Below are positions 33,401 through 45,710 of a stretch of DNA of 45,710 bases, piece after piece. The stretch is from Entrophospora sp. SA101 (Eukaryota; Glomeromycota; Glomeromycetes; Entrophosporales; Entrophosporaceae). The notes under the pieces are model-generated. The model searched no databases, had not been told where the DNA came from, and was given only the letters and a program-made list of their open reading frames with translations. The stretch covers positions 44,798-90,507 of the forward strand of contig CAUDNR010001713.1 of the NCBI GenBank assembly GCA_958430865.1, read 5' to 3'. The position numbers and the translations under genes are program-made. How positions within the stretch are numbered: the stretch's first letter is position 1; every line of letters begins with the position of its first letter.

Positions 33401-36400
33401 TTGATTATGATGTTCTTGTTGATGGTGATGACTACGATGATTGTGATTGTGATTATGATTATGATTATTGTTATAGTTATAGTCATAGTTATGATTATGA
33501 CTTTGACTACGATTATATTTTTCTGTTAAAAGCCTTTCTAAATTTCTTAAATCTGATTCACTATTCATTTTATTAAGTTTAGATCTTTTATTTTTAGCAT
33601 TTTTACCACCACTATTACTCCCAGTATTATTGTTACCGCTAATACCACTTATAACACCATTTAAAACAGAACCTTTAAATAATGAACGACCCGGGAACTT
33701 ATTACTTGAAGAACTGTTATTGTTACCATTACCACTACTATTATTGATATTAAAATTTGGTATAGATGGGGAAGAAGGTGAATCGAATACCATCGGATTT
33801 TCTGTCACAGGCCAATAATTTAATGAGTCATATTTTGATGTTTTTAATGTTTTTGAAGAGGAATTATTAGATGAGGGAGAGATTCCGGATGAATAAATAT
33901 GTTTCATGAAATATGATTTTATATTACTATGTGAAGAACGTCTTGGTCTTGGTGATGAATTGTTATTGGTGTTATTGGCGTAGTTTGAAGTATTTTGTCT
34001 CGAAGATTTTTTGTTAATAGTAATATTATTATTACTATTGTAATTGGTGGCTGTGGTATTGGGATTCGCGTTTGCTTCTGCAATAGTTCTTGAGCTTGAA
34101 GTGAAGTGATTATAATGGTTTTCATCTTTACTTAAAACATTTAAATTTTCTCTACTATATTTTTTTGAACTTGTTAATGACAATGAAGATTTAGAAGGTC
34201 TATTATTAATCGTGTAGAATGTATGCTGATTATTATAATAACTATTACGGTGATTATGATTATAGTTGTGATTATGATTATTATAATTATGATGATAATG
34301 ATGATGATGATGATGATGATGGTGTCGTTCAGTAATTGGCAATGAATGTGTTAAGAGGCTAGTGGTGGTGGTAATGGAAGTAGCATGAATATTGTCAGTA
34401 TTAATCGTAGCATCAACATCTGATGGTATAAGACGATTACTTGAAGAAGATCTTTGACGATGCAGATTTTGATTATGATCTAAGTCTTGATTATGAATTT
34501 GTAGTTTATTATTATAGCCATCATTGTTGTTGTTATTATTGTTGTTGTTTTTCCAACTATTTAAAGCGTTAACGTCTTTTTCTATGATCCCTGATAATAA
34601 ATTAACAGGCATTCTGGGTAAATCTGTATCTTCCAAAAAATGTTCTTTAAATTTTGAAGAATTTTGGTGTTTAAGATGACCGTTAACATTATTTGATAAA
34701 GATGGCGATAACAATGATGGTTCATCTTCGTGTATATTAAGCAAGTTTGTAGTTACTAATTTTAATGGTGGCGGTAAAGTAGAGGCATTATGTAAATGAT
34801 TATTACGATCGTTGTTGATGTTGGTGTTGGTTGAAAATAATTCGTAAGAGCCTGATAATGGTGAAATTGGTTCTGTGTCAATATTATTGCTATCATTATT
34901 ATCATCATTAATATTGTTGTTATTGTTGTTGTTGCTATTAAGTTTTGGTAAATGAGGTTTACGATTTGGTATCGGGTTGTGATGATGAAGATTGTGATAA
35001 CGATGAAGAAGAATATTCTGACTATGATTATTTCCAGTAAATACAAGTTTTTTTGATCTAGCTGTTGTAGTTGAATACAATGCAGCAGGCATTGTAACAG
35101 CAGACGAAATTGAAAAATTAGAAGTTGCGTTAGATTTACTTGAACCTATACTGCCAGCTCTCTATTATCATTAAACAAAAATAAAGTAATGAATATTTTT
35201 ACGCTCACATATGTTAATAATAAACACATTTAACAGCAAAAAAAAAGTCAGTTTTACCGATCTAAAACCACCAGATTTTGGAATATTGTTTGAGAAAGAG
35301 TGTACAGGTGGCAACGATGATTGTCCAAATTCGGAAATAGAAGTTGCCGTACTATTACTTCTACTATTACGGACATATTTTTGGTTATCTTTTCTTGCAT
35401 TCCTATCACCACCTTTATAATTCCTACTATTTTCTTCACCATTTTCGTAATTATATGATGATCTTTTTATATCTGAAGTGGTAAACACGGATTTTATCGG
35501 AATTGTAGAACGTCTTTTTAATGATGATAGACTATTCATAACTTTCTTACGAACTAAGGAAAAGAAGATGTAGATTTAGAATATTGGTAAGAAGATTAAA
35601 TCATTTGAACTTGAACATCGAATAATAAAACTATTAATTATAAATTGTAGGAACACTTACAACTATTCTTTTTCCTATGATAATAAGAATAAGAATCATA
35701 GTAGTACAATAAAATAAAGGATAAAGGGCGTGGGTGTGATGAGTGAAAATTCGCGTAAATCAAAGCAAAGATAATAAAAAAAGTAAATTCAAACTAACTT
35801 TTTAAATGGATGATCTTCGCTGATACTACCTTCGATTAAGGACGATGATGGTGATTGTTCCTCGATATTGTTTATATTAAGTTCTATTGCTATATTAATA
35901 CATATAAATATAATTAATGATATGTAATTTTTTTTCTTCTAAATCAAAAAAATTAAATAATAAGCTTGCTTACGTTCTTCATATATAATTGGAAGATGTA
36001 ACAGAACAAAATTTACAAAAGAAGTTAACGATTCAACCAAAAGGCTTGTATGAGAAATCAACTCTTCATAAACCATCTAAATTAATTAATAAAAGAATTG
36101 TTAATTGAATAATAATAATAATAATAAAATTAAATTAAATACCCTTTATAATAAAAAATTTATAATTTATAATTTATTAATTAATTTATTTACCTGGCCA
36201 TAGGCAATGAATTCATTCACTTTTCCTTGAGCAGTGATAATTCTAATTTGTTTTAATACATGATCAGATTCTTCATTAACTTTGACATTCAACTCATTAT
36301 AAGCATCCAAAGTTTCCGAATCATCAAATGCACTTATCAAAGTTTGACTATGTTTTGATAATAAAGTTCTAATTGTATTTGTTAAAAGTGACGAGGCATC

Positions 36401-37594
36401 TATAAGCTTTATTAGAGAAGAACTTTTTGTAGGATTTATTGATTGGGCTGAAGCAAATGATGAATTTGAAGTTCTGGATGACGAATGACTTTGACGTTTT
36501 GCATATTGACTACCACCGCCATATCTAGATCTACCATTATTGTTGGTACCCTTATTGGAATATTCATCCATAGAGTTGCTAATATCAGTTGTAGTGTTTG
36601 GGTTTAGATGTTGATTATCGTCATCTTGTTCTTCTTTGGTATTATTAATGTTGTCGTCATTTTGTAAAATTGAAGCAGGTCTTGAAAAACTTTTTGTTGT
36701 GTCATTATCTTCCGATATTTGATTATTATTATTATGATGATTATGGTTATCATCATCACCATAATCATCATCATTATTGTTATCGTAATAAAGACTACTA
36801 TTATTATCATCGTCCACCTCCTGCTCGTAATAATAATAATCATCACTGTTAAACTTGGGTGGGTTAACAAGCAATAAGGGTGGAGCTAATATTAAAATTG
36901 AAAGTAAAGCAGCTTCCAAAGTTATAAATTGATTCTAAAATAAAGTGTGGATAGACAATGTATACAAATAAATATGTGCAAGTGATACTATCACGTGATC
37001 ATATGATTAAATATAACGCAAATTGCTTACCTGCCATTCACCATTTTCTAATTTTTGATCGAAAACATAAGATTTTTCATTTCGTTGCAATAATTTAAGT
37101 TTATCCAATATTGCCTTAACATTTTCAGGCAGTTGAAGATAAAGTAATTCGCTCGCGTCATTTAATTGCTGTAAAATGTCCAATTCGTTTGTTCTCTTTG
37201 AAAATCTTCTATCGGCGTTATCACAATCGAAGTTACCATTAATATTATTAGCATTCGCATAATAATTATTATTACTGGTAATTGTTGTATTAGTGGTGGC
37301 AGTTATAGTACTAGAACTATTATTGGCGGTATTGGTTGCAGTATTTGTGGCGGAGGTAGCAATAGATATTGATTTTACGTGTTGTTTTGATAAATCTGAA
37401 TTTATTGATTCTTGATTCAAATAATCGTTGAATTCTTGATCATTAACATTATGAATGTTATTACTATTGTTGTTGTTGCTGTTTGTATCGAAATCTTCAT
37501 TAAAGCTGTTGTTGTTGCTATTATTATTATCATTATTATAATTATTATTATTGCCGTTACTTCTAAATATCATTTTCTTTACTTCCCATACCAT
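30454..37594 (-). CDS. RasGEF, right-arm copy
   Basis: The mirror copy of 8260-15400. Exons on the minus strand: 37594-37031, 36934-36194, 36076-35974, 35889-35799, 35674-35661, 35553-35258, 35161-33017, 32883-32735, 32639-32575, 32489-32369, 32288-31535, 31451-31362, 31278-30454. The open frames have the same length and translation as the left copy, including every Asn, His and Gln run. Both RasGEF_N and the catalytic domain are intact. Confidence 0.9.
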
Positions 37595-39692
37595 CTTTAA
37601 TTTTTAAATAAGGATGAAAATTTTAAATTTTTTTTTATTTTTAATTAATATAATAATAATATTTTGTAGGCGTAGTTATTTATTTAATATTTTTTTATAA
37701 ATAAATTTTGATCAAGGAAAAATAGTTTTATTTTTAAAAATTTTGATGGTGATGACGATATATGATGATGGTTGTATGTGATAGGCCCTATTCTTTAATT
37801 AGTTTGGTCTAATTATCTGACAATTGATCAAATTTTGAACAGTTTTATATTTTGTCGATGATTTAAAAGTTAATCCAAGAATTAATCTAGAATTTTAATT
37901 TTGTGATAGAGAGAGAATGAGAAAGAATGAGAGGAGAAATTTGTCGTGAAATATCAAAGTAAAAGAATGTGTGAATAATATATAAATTTTGTAAAAATAC
38001 AGAGTAAAATAGAAAAAATTTTTATTTGCAAGTTGTTATAAGAACTCAATATTTGATTGGAAATTTTTTTAAAGATACAAAAAAAAAATAATTCATAAAA
38101 ATTTTATTTTTTCAAAAAATAATTTAAATCAACAACAAAAGATGATATTAAAAATACGAGTTTTTTCAAAAAAGAATTGTATTTATATATATATATTATA
38201 CCCTGGTAGATTTTTATTGTTGTTGTGTTGTATATTTATATTTAGGAGGAAAAAAATTTTTAAGGAGATTAACAAAATATTAATCGAAGTTTATTGATAA
38301 CGTTGGTAGCAAAAATTGAAAATATGGATGAATTTTTTCATAGTGCACAATTGCAGATCTTCAATAATCATATGCTAATACAAATATAGCCAAGAACTTG
38401 AATTATTTGACATATCCCATCATGATAAATCAAAAACCATGAGTTACATTGTTCTTTTCACGAAGGCCAATTTCTCTCAATTTACAATTATTACAATTAT
38501 TAATTATAATTATTCCTCCTCGTGGTCCTTTATCGTTGTTAAAATTATCTATATAATTTTATGATTTCTTTATTTTTATTATTATTATTATTATTACTAC
38601 TATCACTATTATTAACAGTGAGAGTGAGTGATATACAATTATCATTAATTTTGTTGGTAGAGTTTATATACTATCATTATTATCATTGCATTATTATAAT
38701 TTCAACCATCTTTACTAATATCATTGTTATTGTTGTTATTACTAATATATTACTACTTACTACTACTCTATTACTGCTATCTTTATTTCGAACTACCATC
38801 CTTTATAAATAATAATATTATCACTGCTGCTGCCATCAATAATAATGTAATTGCTATTAAGAAGCAACTAAGTTTGTAATAAAATGTGCCATTAGACCTT
38901 TTTAACACTACTAGTTAGCAGAATTTAAAAAAACAAATTTGTGATTATTCATATATTGACGATTTTATCACCATTCAGCTGATATATCACAAAAATAATT
39001 GCAATGTTTTTTTTCCAAATTAGAAATGAAAATTGGTTTGTTTGATTTTGGAGGAGTTGATTTTTTTTGATTTTGTGGGAATAAAAAAAAAAGGTATTGT
39101 AAAAAGGATCATAATTAAAAGGATTATTTATATTGACTAACACCATTTTAGTAATTAGTAGTATAGAAGCAAGGGAGGCTTTGATGTTGATCCTGATTAG
39201 TTGGGATTATTTGTTTGTTGTTTTTCGATTTTCTCACATTCTTTTAATTATTTTAATTTATTTTCTAGGAGTAATTTTAAATTTAAAATTTATTGATGGA
39301 GTTTCGTTGACTTATTTGACTAGTTGGAATATGTTTTTAAAATTATGCATTTAACTTTGGCACCAATATTTATAACACATCGAATAATTTGATTTGATTG
39401 GAAACTTATTATATGTATGTTGTTATTATTTATAATATCATCCATCACCATCACATTTATAATAGTATCATCCATCACATTTTACCATCACACCATCTCA
39501 TCCATTATGTATTATTGACGTCCATTGTTATGGTGATCAATCAATTCAATTAACCACTAAAAACTAAAAAAAAAAATATTTCGAAACCAACATTAATTAA
39601 TTATTTTATTTATTAATTAAATTATTATTAATTAATTTTAATTAATTAATATTATTCTAAATTATTATTTTCGAGGGCATACATAGGCTAGA

Positions 39693-39739
<47 letters not shown>

Positions 39740-40973
39740 CATAATAATAGTGTGTGTGATATATCACAAATAAAATAATACTATTAATATAACTGTTTGT
39801 TTTAAGAAAAAAAAATTTTTTTGTTTGTTAATTTGAGATGTTTACACTCATACATTCATACACACATACACATTTACCTTTACTTAAATAATGAAATAAA
39901 TGAGAAAAGTTTAAATATTACTAACTAGATTTGCTTTGTGATCGTAAGACCTTTGTCATTCAAATAAACATTTCTTTATTCGGCTTTCGTCAGTTGTTCG
40001 TCATAGTTAATATTTCTTCATCCATATACTTCATATACGCCGCTGATAAATATTAGTTTTTTGAAATTATATAAGCAATGCCAAATATTGTTTAAATGAA
40101 TTACCTACCTTCCTTTCTTATCTTTTCCCTCTTTTCTTCTCTCCACTAATCATATTATTACTACTATCATTATCCATCACTAATAAATTTAAATCTAAAA
40201 ATCAACCATCATATATATATATATATATATTAACAATATACAGTACAATGTATGATGATTCCTCTATTACCATTTTACTTGTGTCACAACCAACTTTATA
40301 AACAGGGATGAACCCGTCCGTAACTCAATAATTCGCTTGGTCACAACAAAACCAGTCAAGTGAACATGATTTATGTCAAGGAATTTTCAGGAATCAAAAT
40401 TTTAGTAACTGGTTAAACAAGTACGTTATATTTATTAAACTCATACCGAACTTGTTATCATTCTTTTCTTCTAATCAGGTGGCATTTTCTTAAATGCAGT
40501 TTTACTCGGGTTAATTAATTATTCCTTCCCCTTCCTTTATTTATTTGCCTTATTTCCTCTTCCGTTTCTTTCTTCTTATTATTATTAACAAATAATAAAG
40601 CACAACATGATCCATTATCGCAAACTGAATCAACTCTCTTCTCCGTTTTTACTTGTTGTTCTTTTTAATACACTCCTGGACTCCACAATTTAACTTATCG
40701 CAAAATTTGGTCAAATTAGGAGCAATTTGACGCGATAGATAATCCGGACAATATTTTACCTATTACTATTATTTTATGTCTGTTAAGATTAAACACGGCG
40801 GTTTTGTCCTATTGATGTATAAATAACATTTTATGCAACTACACATGGAAGATTATTATGTCACCTAAATGATTGTCACATTGCATGCATATCCTATTCA
40901 GGGTCCAATTAGACTATACAATCCGGCAAAATTTCACAAACAGGCTGGAAGTGTAAAGGGGGGTTGAAATTTA
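37595..40973. other. Upstream region of RasGEF, right-arm copy
   Basis: The mirror of 4881-8259. It holds the (TAA)14 tract at 39694-39736 and the AT-palindrome cluster near 39591-39650, and no gene is recognised. Confidence 0.5.
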
Positions 40974-41144
40974 AGGATGTTGGCCGAAATTGCCATAAAT
41001 GACCGAAATTATATCTGAAATAATTTTGAACACTTTATTTATTTCAATAGCCGAAATTCTGGGTAGTTTTTTTTTATGTTTATTATTATGGATATAAAGA
41101 ACATTATAAATCCGAAATTGCTTGCCCATTTCGGCTAACAACCT
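40974..41144. mobile_element. Second MITE-like element, right-arm copy
   Basis: The exact mirror position of the element at 4710-4880, carried along with the arm. Confidence 0.6.
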
Positions 41145-43465
41145 CAAGTTAAATACTAATTTAGTAATAATTGCCTTGACTTAACATATGGCTAGATACT
41201 TAGTTGGTCAGTGCTAATTTGAGTCACGGGACCAGCCCTGCTGTATTCAAAGAAAAATCTTTTTTTGATTCGCATTAGACAAGGTAGGCAAATTTCACAA
41301 TATCAAACAACAAATATATTTTACAATTTCATTTCAATAACTCCACTATATAAATATTTACACCTTTGCCACCAGATTTTCATTATAAAACATACAAGAA
41401 CCAAATCTATCTATAACACAGATCAAAAAAAATCGATAAATTAATCCAATTTGTGCTGCTCGAGAATGTTGAAAATCTGTGGAAGAATTTTAGGCTGTAT
41501 ATAAAGATTTTTTTAAAGTTAATTTGATAAAACAACAACTCTAAACACCTTACCATTAATCTATCTTTACTTCTATATTTTCCACCTAAACCCCTTGAAT
41601 TTCATTGTGCCTTTGTAAAATTACTAAATTTGTGCTAGTTTCAACATATATTCATTTGACTTTAAAGTAATTGAGTAAAAAGTGAAGTAATTCAAAAGTT
41701 ACTATAGAACTTTTTTACATTTGGTAAAACATTCATTTTTAAAAAAAATTACAATTTAAATCAGCCACTAGGAAAAACAAAAATCAATGCTAATATAAAT
41801 CCCAGTCTCTTCCACTTAATATTCTGGTTAGTAATCCAAGAAGTTTTTGAATAAATAAAACATTTTTATTTAAATTAAATTATTTTTTGTTGTAAAAAAA
41901 TAGAAGGTACTTTTATAAAAACGTTAATTATATAACAATTACGCTTTGGATGGCTATTCCATAGTTATAAATGATGCAAAGGATTATTGGACCAAAAAAA
42001 GATATGTTGTAGAGTTGGTTGGGATGGTGTGTGGTGTTATTAGTCTGTGAACGCGTGAACAATTTAATATTTATATTCGTAATTAGATAAGGATTGTGTA
42101 ATGGTTTAATGTTATATCCTAGAATGATACATTGGTTGTATAAAATGGCAACATCTTTATTCTTTTAATGCTTTTTCCCTCGAATTAGTCATTTTTGATT
42201 TACTTTTTCATTGCGATTATTATTAATAGTTTTACGCCAAAATTAATGAAAATATTTTATTATTATTATTATTATTATTATCAATTAAAAACTTTTTTGG
42301 TAACGATTGGCATATCATACTCGAAAGTTTTTACTCATTTTGGGATTGGACTATATATAACTTTGAGCGGCAAGTATAATTATTTCATAATATTTTTCTT
42401 CTTTTTCTGACTGGAATTTCCACACTTGTTACTAGTCTAACCCTATAAATATAAGATCCAGGGTTGAATTATTTTCATAACGAAGCCCTTCAAAGAAATA
42501 TTAATATATTTGGAAATTATTGTATACAATGTATCAGTATTATTAAGCAAAAATCTGTAACCGCAGGGTCGATCCAAATTAAATTTTAAAAATTGCAGCT
42601 AGATAACTACATATTAATATAACATTGATTTCTTACCGGTTATTAAGACTTCATACAAAATCACACCACATTATAGTCTCCCCATATTTATTATTTGAAA
42701 ATTAAATCCCTGCAATCTTTCATCATCCTAATCATTTTTTACCTAATCTTACCTATCATCTTATGTGGTTAATGTATCCGTATAAAACTTTGACAAAAAT
42801 AATTCAAATTGATAGCTTGGATTCTTTTCAACAAGATACCACATGTAATCGGGTATCTATTTTTAGTTGATTCGTATACCTGCCCATCCCAAATCAAAGT
42901 CATGTGTGTAGTAATCATTTGATGTTAACAGAAAGTTCAAATTGGTCATCACACCAAGAATTTTCGTTAATATTAGAGAATTCCATATCTTTTGACTAAA
43001 GGTTTCATTAATTATTTAATAATATTCTATCTTTGATATTTTTTGAAGTACTTTTGAGTTAGTTATGAAGTTATATAGTTTTCTTCAAACTTTTTCTTCA
43101 AGGTGAAAGACTGATTTTTCACCAATTACTAGTCCGAAATTAATATTTCCTTTATATCTGTATTTTTCTTTTGAAACTAACACGATATCAGGTCCTCTTT
43201 CTCGGCTTCTCTTTTTCTTTTTCTTTTATCTTTTTAAAAAATATAATTATTTTTGCCCAAAGTAATGAATGTTTTTTTATTTACCTTTTTTTCTTCTTTA
43301 TCTTCCTTATTAGTATTATCACTGCTATCACTTTCATTTCCGAACTGATCGAACCTTTCTCTTGCCTAAATAATTTCTTAAATAAGTAAAATGATGACAA
43401 TGAAATAAAAAAAAAACAAAATTAGAACTTGGATCCGGATATTAACTTGGATATCTAGATACTTA

Positions 43466-43501
<36 letters not shown>

Positions 43502-44097
43502 CCGTTTAAATCATAGTAATAGTAATAGCAATTCAGATATCCTATCCATTTTCAAAGATCTTATCGAGATATCCTATTTAACATTCTTTATTCGTTTGTA
43601 TTAGATAGTTCACGCCATTCTTCTTTGGAAAAAGATTTTGATAAAAATAAGTTTTGATCTGAAGAAAATTTATAACGGACGAACGTCATGTTTCAAAATT
43701 CAACATTGATGCAAGGAATGATCGCTTATTTTGTCCTGTACTGTGTTAAAAATAACTTCTTTCTAACAGTACTTATTATTATTTGCTTTTAAGATGTCGT
43801 TTCTTTGTTCTGAGCATTTTTTAAAGGAAAAAAGTTGAGGATCTACGTAGCACAAAAAAATGTCCTTAAAAGATATGGGGCGCGGAAAATAGAAAACCAA
43901 AAATTCGGTATTTGTATATCATTTCCCTACACAATAATAACCATAAAAAAAATGATAATCAGGGTTTTGGACATACTAATATAGTGCAAGACACCTAGTC
44001 CCACAACTTTTTATTGGCCTTGTAGATCCTTCTCTAACTCCAAAAAAATGGAAATGTAACACCAAAAAAATAAGCCGTAATTTTGAAGCTAAGACTA
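41145..44097. other. Outer part of right arm
   Basis: The mirror of 1757-4709. It contains the minus-strand copies of the coding-looking fragments (43588-43689, 43188-43365, 42912-42986) and the AAT tract at 43465-43501. Otherwise it is stop-rich non-coding DNA. Confidence 0.4.
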
Positions 44098-44348
44098 AGG
44101 TTTCTGGCCGAAACTGCTTCTATTAGTAGCCGAAACTGCCCAAATAATTTGGGCAAAAATTATTTTTTTATAAGCCCAAACTACTTTTTGTTATTAGCCA
44201 AAATTGGGCAAAATTATTTTGAAGTTGTTTAAGTTAAAACAAGTTGATTCATATAGTTTTTTAATGTTCATGTTTATAAAAAATGTTGAGAAGCCCAAAT
44301 TGCCCAAACTAGTTTGGGCTTTGAGAAAACAGTTTGGACCAGAAACCT
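44098..44348 (-). mobile_element. MITE copy M3, outer end of right arm
   Basis: The inverted counterpart of the MITE at 1506-1756, with the same terminal repeats and TA flanks (44096-44097 and 44349-44350). Base-by-base comparison gives 8 substitutions in 251 bp. This is far more divergence than seen inside the arms, and the sequence becomes unrelated immediately outside it. Confidence 0.85.
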
Positions 44349-44350
44349 TA

Positions 44351-44999
44351 TTACTACCTGGGTGATGCTATTTTTTGTTTGTTATGTCAATGATGATATC
44401 AAATGTATTGAATAATAATCATGACCATCATGAATATTTGATGGATGGAGGCATTCACATACAAGGAAATGATTAAATAGCTAAGTCATGTTTGTTTTAT
44501 TAAAGATATATGATTTCAGCTCTTGTTAATAGAGCTGGCCGAAATAAAGAATTCAAGTTAGTTACTTTGTTAGAGAAATCTTCGTGTGATTTCTTTTATT
44601 CATATTTGATACTAGAAAAAGTTGAAAAGGACGAAAAGAAGAAGGAAATTAAAAAATCCATCATTTTTATAATTAGAGATTGTCACGTAGCTTATATTAT
44701 TATTACTTATTTATCACCATTACTTTATTAAAAAATTTGTTACTGCTTTAATTATTGGTTTACTCAATAGAATTACTATTTACAATGTTGAAATATAGTG
44801 ATTGTGCAAGAACCTTTTCAAAGATGCTCAGCATTTTGTAACCATTCAGCAACATAGCAATTAATATGGATAAGGAAGAAGTTGATGACTATTCTATGGA
44901 TTAAGATCCTTGTTTCGGAAAATAGAGTTTCTATCCAGAATATAAATTCTTATTTGAATTATTCATTTATTTGTTTCATTATTATTATTATTTGAATAG
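44351..44999. other. Right flank outside the palindrome
   Basis: Unrelated to the left flank. A frame at 44510-44731 (MISALVNRAGRNKEFKLVTL) is open for 73 codons and moderately protein-like but unassigned. A tiny frame near 44867 (MDKEEVDDYSMD) follows. Probably gene or transposon debris. Confidence 0.25.
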
Positions 45000-45164
45000 A
45001 AACCCTATTGGAAAGGTATATTTACTAAAATACTTGATTTAAAAATTTATACAGTTGATCAATATAAAAGTAAATTATTCCACATTTGCACTCAATTTTT
45101 TAAACATGGTTATCCTTTAGTAAAATTAATTGGTGAATTTAATTTGAATCTATTATCAAATTAA
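45000..45164 (+). pseudogene. Coding fragment (54 codons), unknown, possibly transposon-derived
   Basis: After an acceptor-like TTTGAATAG, an open frame reads KPYWKGIFTKILDLKIYTVD and later YKSKLFHICTQFFKHGYPLV to a stop at 45162-45164. The Phe-x-x-Gly-Tyr pattern recalls the connection region of some reverse transcriptases, but the resemblance is weak. Upstream frames are interrupted by stops. Confidence 0.3.
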
Positions 45165-45710
45165 TCTAACATAATGATTGTAAATCACTTTATGTTTTAA
45201 AGTACTCATTGTTGTTATTCAATGCATGTTTAATGATTTAATTTAAATGCATTTTATCAGCATAGATCAACACTTTCAAAATTTCCTGAAAAGAATAAGA
45301 GAATAGAAGGCTTGGAGATAAAGAAGGAAAACCTAAGTAGGACCTCAGACAATCATATTTGAACTGGTATGTAAGAAGTTGTGAAAAATACACAGAATAT
45401 CTTACTAAAAATGGCTAGCGAATTTCCTTTTTGGGCCATTTTTTTAAAAACCCAATTTTTTATAGCATGGTGGAATTTCTCTTTATCACATTTATCACTT
45501 TGTGACGATCTCAAATTTATGTTGTGTGACTATATAATTTTAAAGTACTTCGTATAATAAAAATGTGTTTTACAATTGCGAATTTCTTGTTTTTGTATTA
45601 CAATGTATATAAAAAATAATTCTTTCGTATATTAATATAAAGAAGATTGCCTGGTTAAAATTTAATCTCGATAACATAAGTATTCATAAAGTTTTAATAT
45701 AAGCAACCAA
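45165..45710. other. Right end of window, nothing recognised
   Basis: AT-rich sequence with stops in all frames. No gene or repeat family is identified. Confidence 0.4.

Larger units (their letters stand above)
24459..44350 (-). repeat. Right arm of the ~19.9-kb inverted repeat
   Basis: This is the reverse-complement partner of 1504-21393. Near its inner end it differs from the left arm by two adjacent substitutions, one further substitution and two single-base insertions, so the pairing sum falls from 45854 to 45852 at the very edge. At its outer end the 251-bp MITE differs at 8 positions from the left copy. Between these ends I found no difference in any stretch I compared. Beyond 44350 the sequence is unrelated to the left flank. 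Beyond the inner edge only about 5 further bases (TAGAA after the TAA site) match the left spacer, once the transposon there is skipped. Confidence 0.97.

Noticed and set aside
1504..44350. Interpretation as plasmid, viral genome or organelle inverted repeat
   Set aside because: The genes are nuclear, intron-rich and cellular; there is no replication gene, capsid gene or organellar rRNA/tRNA.
45417..45480. Hairpin-like sequence around TTTTTGGGCCATTTTTTTAAAAACCC
   Set aside because: Stem is short and A/T-biased; nothing distinguishes it from chance in this composition.
1..45710. Dictyostelium-type origin suggested by AT richness and poly-Asn tracts
   Set aside because: 13, 8 and 6 exons per gene, long intergenic regions and abundant MITEs do not fit the compact, intron-poor Dictyostelium genome.

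Overview
The window is AT-rich eukaryotic nuclear DNA. Its genes have many short GT-AG introns (mostly about 55-135 bp), Asn/His/Ser-rich coding tracts, abundant AAT/ATT microsatellites and small DNA transposons. The style fits an early-diverging filamentous fungus, most likely an arbuscular mycorrhizal (Glomeromycotina, Rhizophagus-like) genome. That placement is inferred from sequence style and remembered protein families, not from a search. No bacterial operon, CRISPR array, rRNA or tRNA gene was seen.

The dominant structure is a giant inverted repeat. Bases 1504-21393 (left arm) reappear reverse-complemented at 24459-44350 (right arm). Over almost the whole length base x on the left pairs with base 45854-x on the right, with no net length change. 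Each arm is about 19.9 kb. They are separated by about 3.07 kb of non-repeated spacer that includes a 525-base N gap (22683-23207) lying across the symmetry axis. The stretches I compared base by base in the arm interiors were identical, and many paired reading frames translate identically. The differences I found cluster at the two ends: 8 substitutions in a 251-bp MITE at the outer edge and about 5 changes in the last 100 bp at the inner edge. The unit is either a very recent or gene-converted palindromic duplication, or an assembly/scaffolding artefact in which one locus was used twice.

Each arm carries the same three genes, all apparently intact. From outside to inside: (1) a 13-exon Ras guanine-nucleotide exchange factor of about 1985 residues (8260-15400 +; copy 30454-37594 -). 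(2) An 8-exon NSUN6-type PUA-domain tRNA m5C methyltransferase of about 512 residues (16023-18124 +; copy 27730-29831 -). (3) A 6-exon mitochondrial ATP synthase assembly factor Atp10 of about 318 residues (18185-19593 -; copy 26261-27669 +), tail-to-tail with NSUN6. The three are not an obvious pathway: Ras signalling, tRNA modification and F1Fo ATP synthase assembly. They look like ordinary neighbours carried along together.

Outside the arms, the left flank (1-1503) holds a broken gene remnant that stops at the MITE border. The right flank (44351-45710) holds only weak coding debris. The left spacer has a 684-bp PIF/Harbinger-like element with a TAA target duplication, sitting exactly at the inner junction and absent from the other arm, plus a truncated MITE copy. 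The right spacer has a degenerate tandem repeat and candidate exons of an unknown gene. The 6.5 kb upstream of RasGEF in each arm is mostly non-coding, with MITEs, microsatellites and a few coding-looking fragments.
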